A stretch of 64,000 nt of DNA from Avibacterium avium (GTDB lineage Bacteria; Pseudomonadota; Gammaproteobacteria; Enterobacterales; Pasteurellaceae): contig NZ_UGSP01000001.1 in NCBI RefSeq assembly GCF_900454535.1, positions 476,501-540,500 of the forward strand, read 5' to 3'. Every line of letters starts with the position of its first letter. Position 1 is the first letter of the stretch. The notes beneath the pieces are model-generated. The model did not search any database. It was not told the DNA's origin and saw only the letters and a list, made by a program, of their open reading frames with translations. Below, piece after piece: positions 52,159 through 59,818 of the stretch. The position numbers and the translations under genes are program-made.

Positions 52159-52256
52159 GTAGGTTTTGGCCCATCAAAAGGGAAACGATAGGTAAGACCC
52201 ACCAAACCCACCAAAGAGATAAATCGCGTTAAACAATGGGCTGAAGCCTATCCTAC
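52159..52256. repeat. Palindromic repeat, copy A (GTAGG...CCTAC)
   Basis: 98 bases with related inverted ends: GTAGGTTTTGGCCCAT on the left and ATGGGCTGAAGCCTATCCTAC-type sequence on the right, enclosing non-palindromic DNA. The same design recurs at 59654-59720. Such GTAGG-GGGCT-type units are common intergenic repeats in bacteria; mobility is not shown. Confidence 0.6.
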
Positions 52257-52281
52257 AAATCATTTTTAATGAGAAAATAAA

Positions 52282-52605
52282 ATGAATACAGCAACAAATC
52301 TTGCGCAAATTGAGCAAGAGATTATTGATAACCCATTGGTTTTGTTACTGATTAAAGCACCAAATTGTGGTGTCTGTACTTCGGTAGCGCAACAATTAGC
52401 GCCACTTTTAGCTGATAAGCCAGAAATTTTTGCAATGCAAGCCAACATTGCAGATATTCCTGAAATGGCAAGCCGTTTCCACGCCTTAACAGCCCCTGTC
52501 GTGTTAATGTTTTATCAGCAAAAAGAAGTCGAACGCTTTGCCCGATTTGTGCCAATACAAGAGCTAAAAGAACGTTTAGATTTTTGGCAGAATTTTGCTG
52601 ATTAA
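52282..52605 (+). CDS. Thioredoxin-like protein
   Basis: 107 residues with the fold and active site of a thioredoxin: LVLLLIKAPNCGVCTSVAQQ (CGVC near residues 29-32) and the cis-proline region TAPVVLMFYQQKE. The CGVC centre differs from the usual CGPC of TrxA, so it is a divergent thioredoxin of unstated partner. It stands alone between a repeat and an uptake-signal terminator. Confidence 0.85.
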   Translation: MNTATNLAQIEQEIIDNPLVLLLIKAPNCGVCTSVAQQLAPLLADKPEIFAMQANIADIPEMASRFHALTAPVVLMFYQQKEVERFARFVPIQELKERLDFWQNFAD

Positions 52606-52607
52606 TA

Positions 52608-52650
52608 AAAAAGTGCGGTAAAAAAATCGGAAATTTTCCACCGCACTTTT
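52608..52650. terminator. Terminator made of paired uptake signals
   Basis: AAAAGTGCGGT and ACCGCACTTTT in inverted orientation around an AT-rich centre, just after the thioredoxin-like gene. Confidence 0.82.
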
Positions 52651-52724
52651 CCGTCGGAAGAGATTGAGTTTTGTCCGAATAATATTTTCTAGGCAATAAA
52701 GGGAAAACAGTTTAGATAAAAAAT

Positions 52725-52747
52725 AAAACCGCCTAAAAAGGCGGTTT
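52725..52747 (-). terminator. Terminator of the candidate antisense RNA
   Basis: AAACCGCC/GGCGGTTT stem; on the minus strand followed by TTATTTTTTATC. Same stem sequence as the trmL terminator at 3269-3290. Confidence 0.82.
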
Positions 52748-52748
52748 A

Positions 52749-52757
52749 TGCTATACT
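52749..52757 (+). promoter_or_regulatory. Extended -10 element ahead of the peptide mRNA
   Basis: TGCTATACT (TGN plus TATACT) with no clear -35. A transcript would begin near 52763 and carry a 14-codon leader frame (52763-52807), then the 21-codon peptide. Confidence 0.4.
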
Positions 52758-52856
52758 TTTCCATGGCTGGTCAGGTGTTGTCATTACCTGACTGGCGGGT
52801 CAGGTAGTGGCACATCTCGAACAGTTGGTTTTAACTTCTGATTTGAGATCAGACCG

Positions 52857-52922
52857 ATGAAAATTATCTTTATAATTCTTATCATGTTATTCGTGTTGCT
52901 ATACAGCCCGACAGCTTGGTAG
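52857..52922 (+). CDS. 21-residue hydrophobic peptide, possible type I toxin
   Basis: Frame too short for most gene callers. It is almost wholly hydrophobic (KIIFIILIMLFVLLY) and ends SPTAW, giving one membrane span. The composition and size recall the Ibs toxins of E. coli (18-19 residues, runs of Ile/Leu/Val and an aromatic C-terminus). Its leader holds GTCAGGT twice (52770-52776, 52799-52805) and one ACCTGAC (52786-52792) that can pair with either, a possible structural switch. The entire frame is covered by the antisense unit. Toxicity is inferred only. Confidence 0.55.
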   Translation: MKIIFIILIMLFVLLYSPTAW

Positions 52923-53093
52923 CACTTGAATAACTAGCCACAGGCGGTAAGGGAAACCTTATCGCCTGTTCTGCATTATATATCGCACCTATTCAAAATT
53001 CAACCAGATGCTATTGCCTGCCCAAACAATATTTCCAAACAACAAACAAATCACAATGCTCTAGGCTGGAATGGAAAAGCACAACAAAACCAA

Positions 53094-53510
53094 TTATTCG
53101 CAGTGTTGTTTATATAGCGCCATAATCACCTCGCGCACCACATTTTTTTGGGGTTCAGGGAGATCAAGGAAGTGGCTGAAAAGGGCTTTGTCTTGTTGGG
53201 TGGCGATGTTTTCCCAGCGCAATTCTTCGGGCGTGCCAATGCGTTTAAGTTCTGCTGTTCGCAATTTTTGTAGTTTGTTTGGCGGTACGAGTTCACTTAA
53301 ATCTACATTTAAAACAATCGCAAGCGTCTTTAACTTATCTAATCTTGGGATCATTTTACCGTTAAGCCATTGCGAAGCCGCCTGTGGCGTAATGTCTTGC
53401 CCTTCATATTTTAAATTAAAGATCGTTTCTAACACTGAAGGCTTTGGTGGATAGCCTTTTCTTGTCATAGCTTGCCTTAAATTAACGGCGAATTTTTCTT
53501 TTTCATTCAT
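53094..53510 (-). CDS. XRE-type helix-turn-helix regulator, divergent from R-M-like operon
   Basis: 138 residues. DNA-binding region near residues 20-65, with ITPQAASQWLNGKMIPRLDK as turn and recognition helix. The C-terminal 70 residues are helical without a known domain. It faces the methyltransferase operon across 110 bases, so it could be its controller protein, though true C-proteins are smaller (about 80 residues). Phage-repressor origin is the alternative. Confidence 0.75.
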   Translation of the reverse strand: MNEKEKFAVNLRQAMTRKGYPPKPSVLETIFNLKYEGQDITPQAASQWLNGKMIPRLDKLKTLAIVLNVDLSELVPPNKLQKLRTAELKRIGTPEELRWENIATQQDKALFSHFLDLPEPQKNVVREVIMALYKQHCE

Positions 53511-53620
53511 AGCGTGGCAAAGCTATCACGCAGTGATTTTGATAATGAAAGTAATATTGTTAAAACTTTAAAAAAGATCAATAATACTTTCAGTTTTAAG
53601 TCCTAATCTCAAATTTTAAA

Positions 53621-54379
53621 GTGTCTAACGAAAAACAAATAGTTTCAAAAAAACGTGTGGCGGATCACGGGGAAGTTTACACCAGAGAGCAAGAAGTGAA
53701 TGCAATGCTTGATTTGGTGAAGTTACAAACCCAATCGTTAGCTGCCACTTTTCTTGAACCGGCGTGCGGAACGGGCAATTTTTTGATCGAAATTTTGCGC
53801 CGTAAGTTGGCGGTGGCGGCAGAAAATTACCAAGATAAAAGTAAGCGAAAAAAACACGTTAAATCGCCAAGCCAGCTTTCCTATGAGCGAGATTTAATCC
53901 TTGCGGTAAGCAGTCTTTACGGTATTGAGCTGTTGGAAGATAACGTAAAAGCCTGCCGCAAACGGCTGTTTGATTTTGCTGCGCAAGAATACGCGCGGCT
54001 GTTTCCGCACAGCCAAAAAACCGAATGTCTTGATGCCATTGATTGCCTGTTGCATTTCAACATTGTGTTGGGCGATGCGTTAAAAATGGAAGTGAAATAC
54101 CCGCGCGAGCATTCTCCCATTCCGAATTTAAGTGGCGCGGAAGAAGAGCGGGCGAAAAAAGCCATTATTTTTTCTCAGTGGAGTTTTATTAACGAGAGAA
54201 AAATCAAGCGCGTGCCGTTTATCTACTCAGGCTTGGTAGGGGAAGAATACACCATCACGCCAAATGGCAACGCTGCCCAACCGCACCCTTATCGCACGGT
54301 TTTTCAATCCAGCCTATGCGATTTTTTGCAAATCAAACAAACCTATGCCACCGAATATGAACAAAGTGAGATCCAATAA
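53621..54379 (+). CDS. N6-adenine methyltransferase-like protein, first R-M gene
   Basis: 252 residues, apparent GTG start (53621) without a clear ribosome site. SAM-binding motif I is excellent (TFLEPACGTGNFLIEILRRK, residues about 45-64). SSLYGIELLEDNVKACRKR gives motif II/III, and VLGDALKMEV is near residue 145. No NPPY/DPPY catalytic motif is present in this protein; that motif lies in the next gene. So it may be a SAM-binding partner subunit or a reduced methyltransferase. The stop overlaps the next start (TAATG). Confidence 0.78.
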   Translation: MSNEKQIVSKKRVADHGEVYTREQEVNAMLDLVKLQTQSLAATFLEPACGTGNFLIEILRRKLAVAAENYQDKSKRKKHVKSPSQLSYERDLILAVSSLYGIELLEDNVKACRKRLFDFAAQEYARLFPHSQKTECLDAIDCLLHFNIVLGDALKMEVKYPREHSPIPNLSGAEEERAKKAIIFSQWSFINERKIKRVPFIYSGLVGEEYTITPNGNAAQPHPYRTVFQSSLCDFLQIKQTYATEYEQSEIQ

Positions 54380-55776
54380 TGCTGAAAAATTACAACCCTG
54401 ACGTGTTATCTTGCCTTGCCAATTTGTCGAGTGATGAAGTGTTCACCTCGCCCCTATTGGCAAATAAAATGTTGGATTTAATTCCACCGCACTTTTTCTG
54501 CGATCCCAACAAAACATTCCTTGATCCCTGCAGTAAATCTGGGGTGTTTTTACGCGAGATCGCCAAACGCCTAATCAAAGGCTTAGAAGCTCATTTTCCT
54601 GATTTGCAGGAACGGTTAAACCACATTTTCACCAAGCAATTATTCGGCATCGGCATCACCACGCTCACCGCACAGCTTAGCCGCCGCAGCCTGTATTGCA
54701 GCCGTGAAGCGAACGGCGAGTATTCCGTTTGCACCGCCTTTGATGATGAAAATGGCCATATTTTTTACCGCACTTTAGCCCACAAATGGGAAAAAGAACG
54801 TTGCACGGAATGTGGTGCAAGCCAAGAAGTTTTTGATCGTGGTGATGAACTTGAAACCCACGCCTACCATTTTATCCATTCTTACAGCCCATTTTTTGAA
54901 CGATATAAAGAGATGAAATTTGACGTTATTATTGGCAATCCGCCTTACCAATTAAGAGATAGTGGTGCACAATCCAGTGCTAGCCCGATTTATCAACACT
55001 TTGTGGAACAAGCGAAAAAATTGCAACCTGAATATTTGGTGATGATTATCCCTGCCCGTTGGTATGCAGGCGGCAAAGGACTTGATGAGTTCCGTGCCAC
55101 AATGTTGCAAGATTCGCAAATTCGCCAGTTGCACGATTTTCCTAATTCACAGGATTGCTTTTCGGGCGTGGATATTAAAGGTGGCGTGTGTTATTTCCTT
55201 TGGCAAAAAGATTCAACAGGTGAAACGCAAGTTTTCAGCTATGAAAATGGCGAAATGGTCTCGCAAGCCAGCCGTTATTTATTAGAAGAAAATATGGATA
55301 CATTTATTCGTAGTAACGAAGCCGTAGATCTTTATCATAAGGTGAAAAGTTTCAATGAACCTAGTTTTAACGAATTCATCAGTTCTCGCAAACCTTTTGG
55401 TTTTACTACCCAATTTAAAGGCTATGCAAAAACCAAAGATAACACAGTGAAATTTTATGCCAATAAAGCGGTAAATTACATTAGCCGTGGTGAAGTGAAA
55501 GTGAACCGAGATTGGATCGATCGCTATAAATTATTTGTGCCTTATGCCATTGGCTCGGGCGATAGTCGTGTTGATTTAGTGAAGCCAATTTTAGGTGAAC
55601 CCAATTCTTGCTGTTCGGAAACCTATTTAGTTTTCGGGCCTTTTGATGATGAAAAAACAGCAAAAAATGTGATTTCTTACATTCAAACCAAATTTTTCCA
55701 TTTTATGCTGACTTTAAAAAAGAATACACAACACGCCACAAGAAACGCCTTGTATATTAAAATTAATATAAAATAG
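54379..55776 (+). pseudogene. Eco57I-type DNA adenine methyltransferase, 5' part, interrupted by IS110 element
   Basis: 465 codons now. Motif I TFLDPCSKSGVFLREIAKR (about residue 47) and catalytic NPPYQLRDSG (about residue 192) are intact, with a target-recognition-like region after residue 300. Native sequence runs to about KNTQHATR (455); the final codons come from the insertion sequence. The missing C-terminal 46 residues are found intact, in frame, at 56894-57035. The truncated product might keep some activity. Contains uptake signals, so it has long been in this family. Confidence 0.88.
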
Positions 55777-55788
55777 CAACAAAACTCT

Positions 55789-55904
55789 GTTATCTGCATC
55801 TCGCATACGCCCCAGGCAACAAACCGAGTTGTAGCAATGAGAGCAGATAACATTTCACCAAAAAACCGAACAGTTGCCAGACTTAAACCCGAATGCAAGG
55901 CAGG
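55789..55904 (+). ncRNA. Candidate bridge RNA of the IS110-family element
   Basis: Hairpin stem GTTATCTGC (55789-55797) and GCAGATAAC (55843-55851), extended by TCTC/GAGA. Its loop 3' side CGAGTTGTAGCAA (55825-55837) is the reverse complement of the right target flank TTGCTACCAACTCG (56894-56907), except for one unpaired C. A second segment before the transposase start has CAAGGC (55896-55901), complementary to GCCTTG at the element's left end (55747-55752). This is the target-loop/donor-loop order of IS110 bridge RNAs. Boundaries and promoter are estimated. Confidence 0.65.
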
Positions 55905-55907
55905 TTA

Positions 55908-56855
55908 ATGATGAATGAACAAACTTATTGTGGTATTGATGTTGCTAAACGTCATTTCGTCATTGGGCTTTCTAACCAAAAACGAACAAAGACCGAAACC
56001 AACAACCCGAAAGGGATTGCGCATACCATTGAGTATTTACGTCGTTTCAGTGTGGACTTAATTGTCCTTGAAAGCACCGGTGGGCTTGAACTTCCATTAG
56101 CTAAAGCACTCCACCACGCAGGCTTTCGTGTGGTGATTGCCAACCCGCGACAAACCAATCAGTTTGCGATGTCGCAGTCACTAGCAAAAACCGACAATAA
56201 AGACGCCAAAATGTTGGCTTTTTACGCCCAGATGCTCGCAATGCGTGATAATGTAGCGCAACAGCTTTACATACCACCGACTCCCGAGCAAGAACAGCTT
56301 GAAGCCCTTGTTTCACGCCGTAATCAGCTTGTTGAAATGCGTTCCGCGGAGAAAAACCGCCTTGAACAAGTCCATTCCACACAACGACTCAGTGTTGAGC
56401 AGCATATCGACTATCTCAGTCTGCGTATTGATGAGCTGGATAGTGAAATCGAACATCATCTCAAACATTTTGACGATACAATAAAAAAGTTTAAAGACAT
56501 CAAAGGGTTAGGCACACAAACGATAGCCGTTTTGATGTCAATGTTGCCTGAGTTAGGTCAATATACACATAAACAAATTGCTTCGCTTGTTGGCGTTGCG
56601 CCACATCCGAAAGAAAGCGGTAACACCAAATGGAAAAGCCGCTGTTCAGGTGGTCGCAAAGCCGTGCGAAATGCGCTGTATATGGCCACATTTGTTTGCG
56701 TGCGTTTTGAGCCTAAACTCAAACAATTTTACGAACGCTTACGGGCTAATGGTAAGGCGTTCAAAGTGGCGATTAACGCCTGTATGCGTAAGCTTCTAAC
56801 CATTTTAAATGCGATTGTCCGCGATGGTTCGCAATGGGACGCTCACGCGCTTTAA
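55908..56855 (+). CDS. IS110-family transposase (DEDD recombinase)
   Basis: 315 residues. RuvC-like N-terminus with the DEDD acids: GIDVAKRHFVIGL (Asp near residue 9), VLESTGGLE (Glu) and KTDNKDAKMLA (Asp pair near 103). The C-terminal transposase_20 domain has GLGTQTIAVLM and the catalytic serine region SRCSGGRKAVRNALYMA. Start at 55908 follows AAGGCAGG. The reading frame is complete, so the element may be active. Confidence 0.93.
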   Translation: MMNEQTYCGIDVAKRHFVIGLSNQKRTKTETNNPKGIAHTIEYLRRFSVDLIVLESTGGLELPLAKALHHAGFRVVIANPRQTNQFAMSQSLAKTDNKDAKMLAFYAQMLAMRDNVAQQLYIPPTPEQEQLEALVSRRNQLVEMRSAEKNRLEQVHSTQRLSVEQHIDYLSLRIDELDSEIEHHLKHFDDTIKKFKDIKGLGTQTIAVLMSMLPELGQYTHKQIASLVGVAPHPKESGNTKWKSRCSGGRKAVRNALYMATFVCVRFEPKLKQFYERLRANGKAFKVAINACMRKLLTILNAIVRDGSQWDAHAL

Positions 56856-56893
56856 TTAACGAATTTGTATTTTTGCTTTTTAGCGGAATACAG

Positions 56894-57035
56894 TTGCTAC
56901 CAACTCGTCCCAATGCAAGATTTCAGCCAATCGTGGAATGATGAAAAGTTATACGCTAAATATGGCTTAAACAACGATGAAATCGCCTTTATTGAATCAA
57001 TGGTACGCCCAATGGAGAGAACCGATGTCGAATAA
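56894..57035 (+). pseudogene. 3' remainder of the interrupted methyltransferase gene
   Basis: In-frame continuation coding YQLVPMQDFSQSWNDEK, then LYAKYGLNNDEIAFIESMVR, and ending PMERTDVE before TAA (57033-57035). The VPMQDFSxxW-DEKLYxKYGL pattern is the normal C-terminus of Eco57I-type methylases. No decay is seen, so the insertion appears recent. It overlaps the helicase start by 11 bases. Confidence 0.85.
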
Positions 57036-59502
57036 TTATTTACATTCTCTGCAACAACCAAAAATTTATGCTTACAGCGATAATCGCTTTCCGAATATGC
57101 TCAAAGTGGGCTACACCACGCGCAAAGTGGCAGAACGCATTGCGGAACAATACCCAGTGAAAACGCCTAGCCAAACTTATCAAATTAAACTTGATGAGCT
57201 AGCTGTGCGTGATGACGGTTCCTATTTTAACGATCACGATGTGCATCAAGCCTTGCAGAAAATGGGTATAAAACGCAGTGAGGGGGAATGGTTTTATTGT
57301 GATGTGGACGCGGTGAAATCAGCCATTGTGGCGGTGCGAAAAAGAAAATCGCCTAAAATCCACCGCACTTTGGATTTTAAAATGCGCCCTGAGCAAGCCC
57401 GTGCGGTGCAACGCACAAAGGATTATTTCAACGCTTTTCGAGCAGATCCGAAAAATGCCAACAAAGAACCGCAATTTTTATGGAATGCCAAAATGCGTTT
57501 TGGTAAAACCTTCGCCACTTATCAATTAATTAAGCAAATGCAGTGGCGGCGGGTGTTGATTCTCACCTTTAAACCAGCAGTGAAAACGGCGTGGCAAGAA
57601 GATTTGCAAAACCACATTGATTTTACCGATTGGCAATTTGTGGATAAAAATAATATTGATGAATGGGATCGCATTAAAACGCACAGCGAGAAACTGCATA
57701 AACCGTTGATTTGTTTCCTTTCTTTGCAAGATTTACACGGCCGCACCGCCAAGGGCAAGGTGAAAGATCGCAATCGTTGGGTGTATGAAATTAACTGGGA
57801 TTGCGTGGTGTTTGATGAATACCACTATGGCGCGTGGCGCAACAAAACCAAAGAACAATTTGATGACGGCGAGCTGAGCGCTGAATTAAAGGATCAAATA
57901 GAATTTGATCAAGATGAGCTGGGGCTTACCACCTACCACTATCTTTATCTTTCAGGCACGCCGTTCCGCGCTTTAAACAATGGCGAATTTATCGAAGAAC
58001 AGGTGTTCAGCTGGACATATAGCGATGAGCAGCAAGCCAAAATCCAGTGGGGGAACAAGCCTGATAACCCTTATCTTGCGTTGCCAAAAATGGTGATGAT
58101 GACCTACCAAATGGCGGAAGATCTGCGCGCGGTAGCAGAAAAAGGCGATAAAAATGAATTTGACTTAAACGAATTTTTCGCCGCCGAGGGCGAGGGTGAT
58201 GAGGCGTGCTTTAAGTATCAAAATGAAGTGCAACAATGGCTGAACTGGCTGCGTTACGGTGGCGATCAGCCTTTGCAGTTCGGCGTTGAGAAACCGCCAA
58301 TGCCTTATAGCGATGTGAATTTATTGGCAAATTTATTGCATACGGTGTGGTTTTTGCCCACCGTGGCAAGTTGTTTTGCGATGCGAAATCTGTTGGCAAT
58401 GCCACAAAATCAGTTTTATCACGATTATAACGTGGTGGTGGCCGCAGGCACCAAGGCTGGCGTGGGCGAAAAAGCCTTGCCGCCAGTGCGCAACGCCATT
58501 GGTGAAAATCCGCTGAAAAATAAAAGCATCACCCTAAGTTGCGGAAAATTATTAACAGGCATTTCCATTCCTGAATGGTCAGGCATTTTTATGCTGTGCA
58601 ACTTAAAAAGCCCTGAAACCTATTTCCAAGCTGCATTCCGTGTGCAAACCCCTTGGACAATGCGCGATCACAATCAGCAAGAAATTGTGGTGAAAGAATA
58701 TTGCTATGTGTTTGATTTTGCGTTAAATCGTGCCTTAACCCAAGTGAGCGATTACAGCACGAAATTAAATCCAACGGAAGATAACCCAGAAAAACAAGTG
58801 GCGGATTTTATTCACTTCTTGCCAGTGCTTTCCTATGACGGCGGCACAATGCACCGCTTTGATGCAGGCGATATTTTAGATTACGCCCTAAGCGGAATGA
58901 CCGCCACCTTGCTCGCCCGCCGCTGGGAAAGCGCAATGCTGGTAAATGTGGATAATGTTACCCTTGATCGTTTACGCAACAGCGAAGAAGCAATGGCAGC
59001 ATTGGATAAAATTGAGGGCTTCCGCTCCTTACGAGAAGACATTACCACCATCATCAACCGCACTACTGAAGTGAGGAAAACCAAAGGGGGAGCAAGACAA
59101 GAAGGGCGACCGCTTACCCCAGATGAAGAAAAAACAGTCAATGAAGCCGAAAAAGAGCGTAAATCCTTACGCAAGTTACTTCAGGATAAACTGATTAAAT
59201 TCGCCGCCCGCGTGCCAGTGTTTATGTATCTCACCGATTTCCGCGAACACACCTTGCGCGAAGTGATTGAAGTGCTAGAGCCTGAGTTATTCTCTGCGGT
59301 TACAGGCTTAACACAAAAAGATTTCCAGCTTTTGGTTAGCCTTAACGTATTCAACCAAGTTCAAATGAACAGTGCCGTGTTCAGCTTCAAACGCTACGAA
59401 GATGCGAGCCTAGAATACACCGGCATCCGCAAACACACCGACAAATTCATCGGCGGCTACGATACGGTGATTAGCCAAGAGGAATATGATTATTTGAATT
59501 AA
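57025..59502 (+). CDS. T5orf172 (GIY-YIG-like) nuclease-helicase, restriction-type protein
   Basis: 826 residues. N-terminal domain (about 8-105) of the T5orf172 type, a GIY-YIG relative: KIYAYSDNRFPNMLKVGYTT, then R-VAERI and the late EGEWFYCDVDAV. A superfamily-2 helicase follows: Walker A-like WNAKMRFGKTFATYQL (about 158), DEYH box CVVFDEYHYG, motif III LSGTPFRA and motif VI-like TYFQAAFRVQTPW. GGAGAGAACC precedes the ATG at 57025; the frame upstream (56977) is methyltransferase sequence. It probably restricts DNA together with the two methyltransferase genes. Confidence 0.85.
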   Translation: MSNNYLHSLQQPKIYAYSDNRFPNMLKVGYTTRKVAERIAEQYPVKTPSQTYQIKLDELAVRDDGSYFNDHDVHQALQKMGIKRSEGEWFYCDVDAVKSAIVAVRKRKSPKIHRTLDFKMRPEQARAVQRTKDYFNAFRADPKNANKEPQFLWNAKMRFGKTFATYQLIKQMQWRRVLILTFKPAVKTAWQEDLQNHIDFTDWQFVDKNNIDEWDRIKTHSEKLHKPLICFLSLQDLHGRTAKGKVKDRNRWVYEINWDCVVFDEYHYGAWRNKTKEQFDDGELSAELKDQIEFDQDELGLTTYHYLYLSGTPFRALNNGEFIEEQVFSWTYSDEQQAKIQWGNKPDNPYLALPKMVMMTYQMAEDLRAVAEKGDKNEFDLNEFFAAEGEGDEACFKYQNEVQQWLNWLRYGGDQPLQFGVEKPPMPYSDVNLLANLLHTVWFLPTVASCFAMRNLLAMPQNQFYHDYNVVVAAGTKAGVGEKALPPVRNAIGENPLKNKSITLSCGKLLTGISIPEWSGIFMLCNLKSPETYFQAAFRVQTPWTMRDHNQQEIVVKEYCYVFDFALNRALTQVSDYSTKLNPTEDNPEKQVADFIHFLPVLSYDGGTMHRFDAGDILDYALSGMTATLLARRWESAMLVNVDNVTLDRLRNSEEAMAALDKIEGFRSLREDITTIINRTTEVRKTKGGARQEGRPLTPDEEKTVNEAEKERKSLRKLLQDKLIKFAARVPVFMYLTDFREHTLREVIEVLEPELFSAVTGLTQKDFQLLVSLNVFNQVQMNSAVFSFKRYEDASLEYTGIRKHTDKFIGGYDTVISQEEYDYLN

Positions 59503-59520
59503 CAAATAAAAGCAAAGAAA

Positions 59521-59558
59521 AAGAGCGGTGAAAAATTCAGAGATTTTTTACCGCTCTT
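59521..59558 (+). terminator. Terminator after the restriction-type operon
   Basis: AAGAGCGGT/ACCGCTCTT stem with AT-rich extension and TTTCCC after. The arms look like uptake signals with GA in place of GTG-type core bases. Confidence 0.75.
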
Positions 59559-59583
59559 TTCCCATTTATCATTGCACTTTCCC

Positions 59584-59610
59584 GTAGGGGCGGACCGATG
59601 TGTCCGCCCT
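59584..59610. repeat. Palindrome GGGCGGAC/GTCCGCCC, with a decayed second copy
   Basis: GTAGGGGCGGACCGATGTGT begins at 59584, and GTCCGCCC completes the inverted repeat (59602-59609). A degenerate copy, GTAGGGGCAAACCGATGTGT, begins at 59745. Intergenic repeat of unknown role. Confidence 0.6.
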
Positions 59611-59653
59611 CTATTCAACGCAATGCTCCTATTCGGGCAGGCACACAGTAGGG

Positions 59654-59720
59654 GTAGGATGGGCTTTAGCCCATCATTTAATGTAATTTATTCCCTTCGC
59701 TGGGCTTAAGCCCACCCTAC
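59654..59720. repeat. Palindromic repeat, copy B (GTAGG...CCTAC)
   Basis: 67 bases: GTAGGATGGGCTTTAGCCCA on the left and TGGGCTTAAGCCCACCCTAC on the right, with AT-rich DNA between. Same architecture as 52159-52256. With 59584-59610 it fills the 316-base gap between the restriction-type operon and icd, in which no gene is seen. Confidence 0.65.
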
Positions 59721-59818
59721 GGATCTTTTCTAATTTATCACAATGTAGGGGCAAACCGATGTGTTCGCGCGCATCAAAATGTCCCCAATTTAGTAAAGGG
59801 GAAAAATTTGCCACTAAG

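Larger units (their letters stand above)
52720..52974 (-). ncRNA. Candidate antisense RNA opposite a small hydrophobic peptide gene
   Basis: A minus-strand promoter is visible at 52975-53003: TTGAAT, exactly 17 bases, perfect TATAAT. A transcript would start near 52968 with a stable hairpin (CAGGCG-type 12-base-pair stem, GAAA loop, 52941-52968). It would cross the whole 21-codon peptide frame and end at the terminator AAACCGCC/GGCGGTTT with a T-rich tail (52747-52719). Length is about 245 bases and no protein frame of note is present. This is the layout of type I antitoxin RNAs (inference). Confidence 0.6.
55745..56894 (+). mobile_element. IS110-family insertion element inside the methyltransferase gene
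   Basis: About 1.15 kb. It carries one transposase gene, about 160 bases of non-coding leader and about 38 bases after the gene; no terminal inverted repeats are seen, as expected for IS110. Ends are set by joining the interrupted reading frame (left flank to about AGAAAC at 55746, right flank from about TTGCTACC at 56894) and are accurate to a few bases. A long 5' non-coding region places it in the IS110 rather than IS1111 group. Confidence 0.85.

Noticed and set aside
52352-52764. Minus-strand frames opposite the thioredoxin-like gene
   Set aside because: They run through a terminator and opposite a good CXXC protein; no family resemblance.
53094-53510. Antitoxin of the adjacent hydrophobic-peptide locus
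   Set aside because: The XRE gene is convergent to the peptide and faces the methyltransferase operon, so it is more likely a regulator of the latter.
59584-59770. CRISPR-like or integron-type repeats between the restriction operon and icd
   Set aside because: Only two or three unequal palindromes without regular spacing, spacers or integrase.
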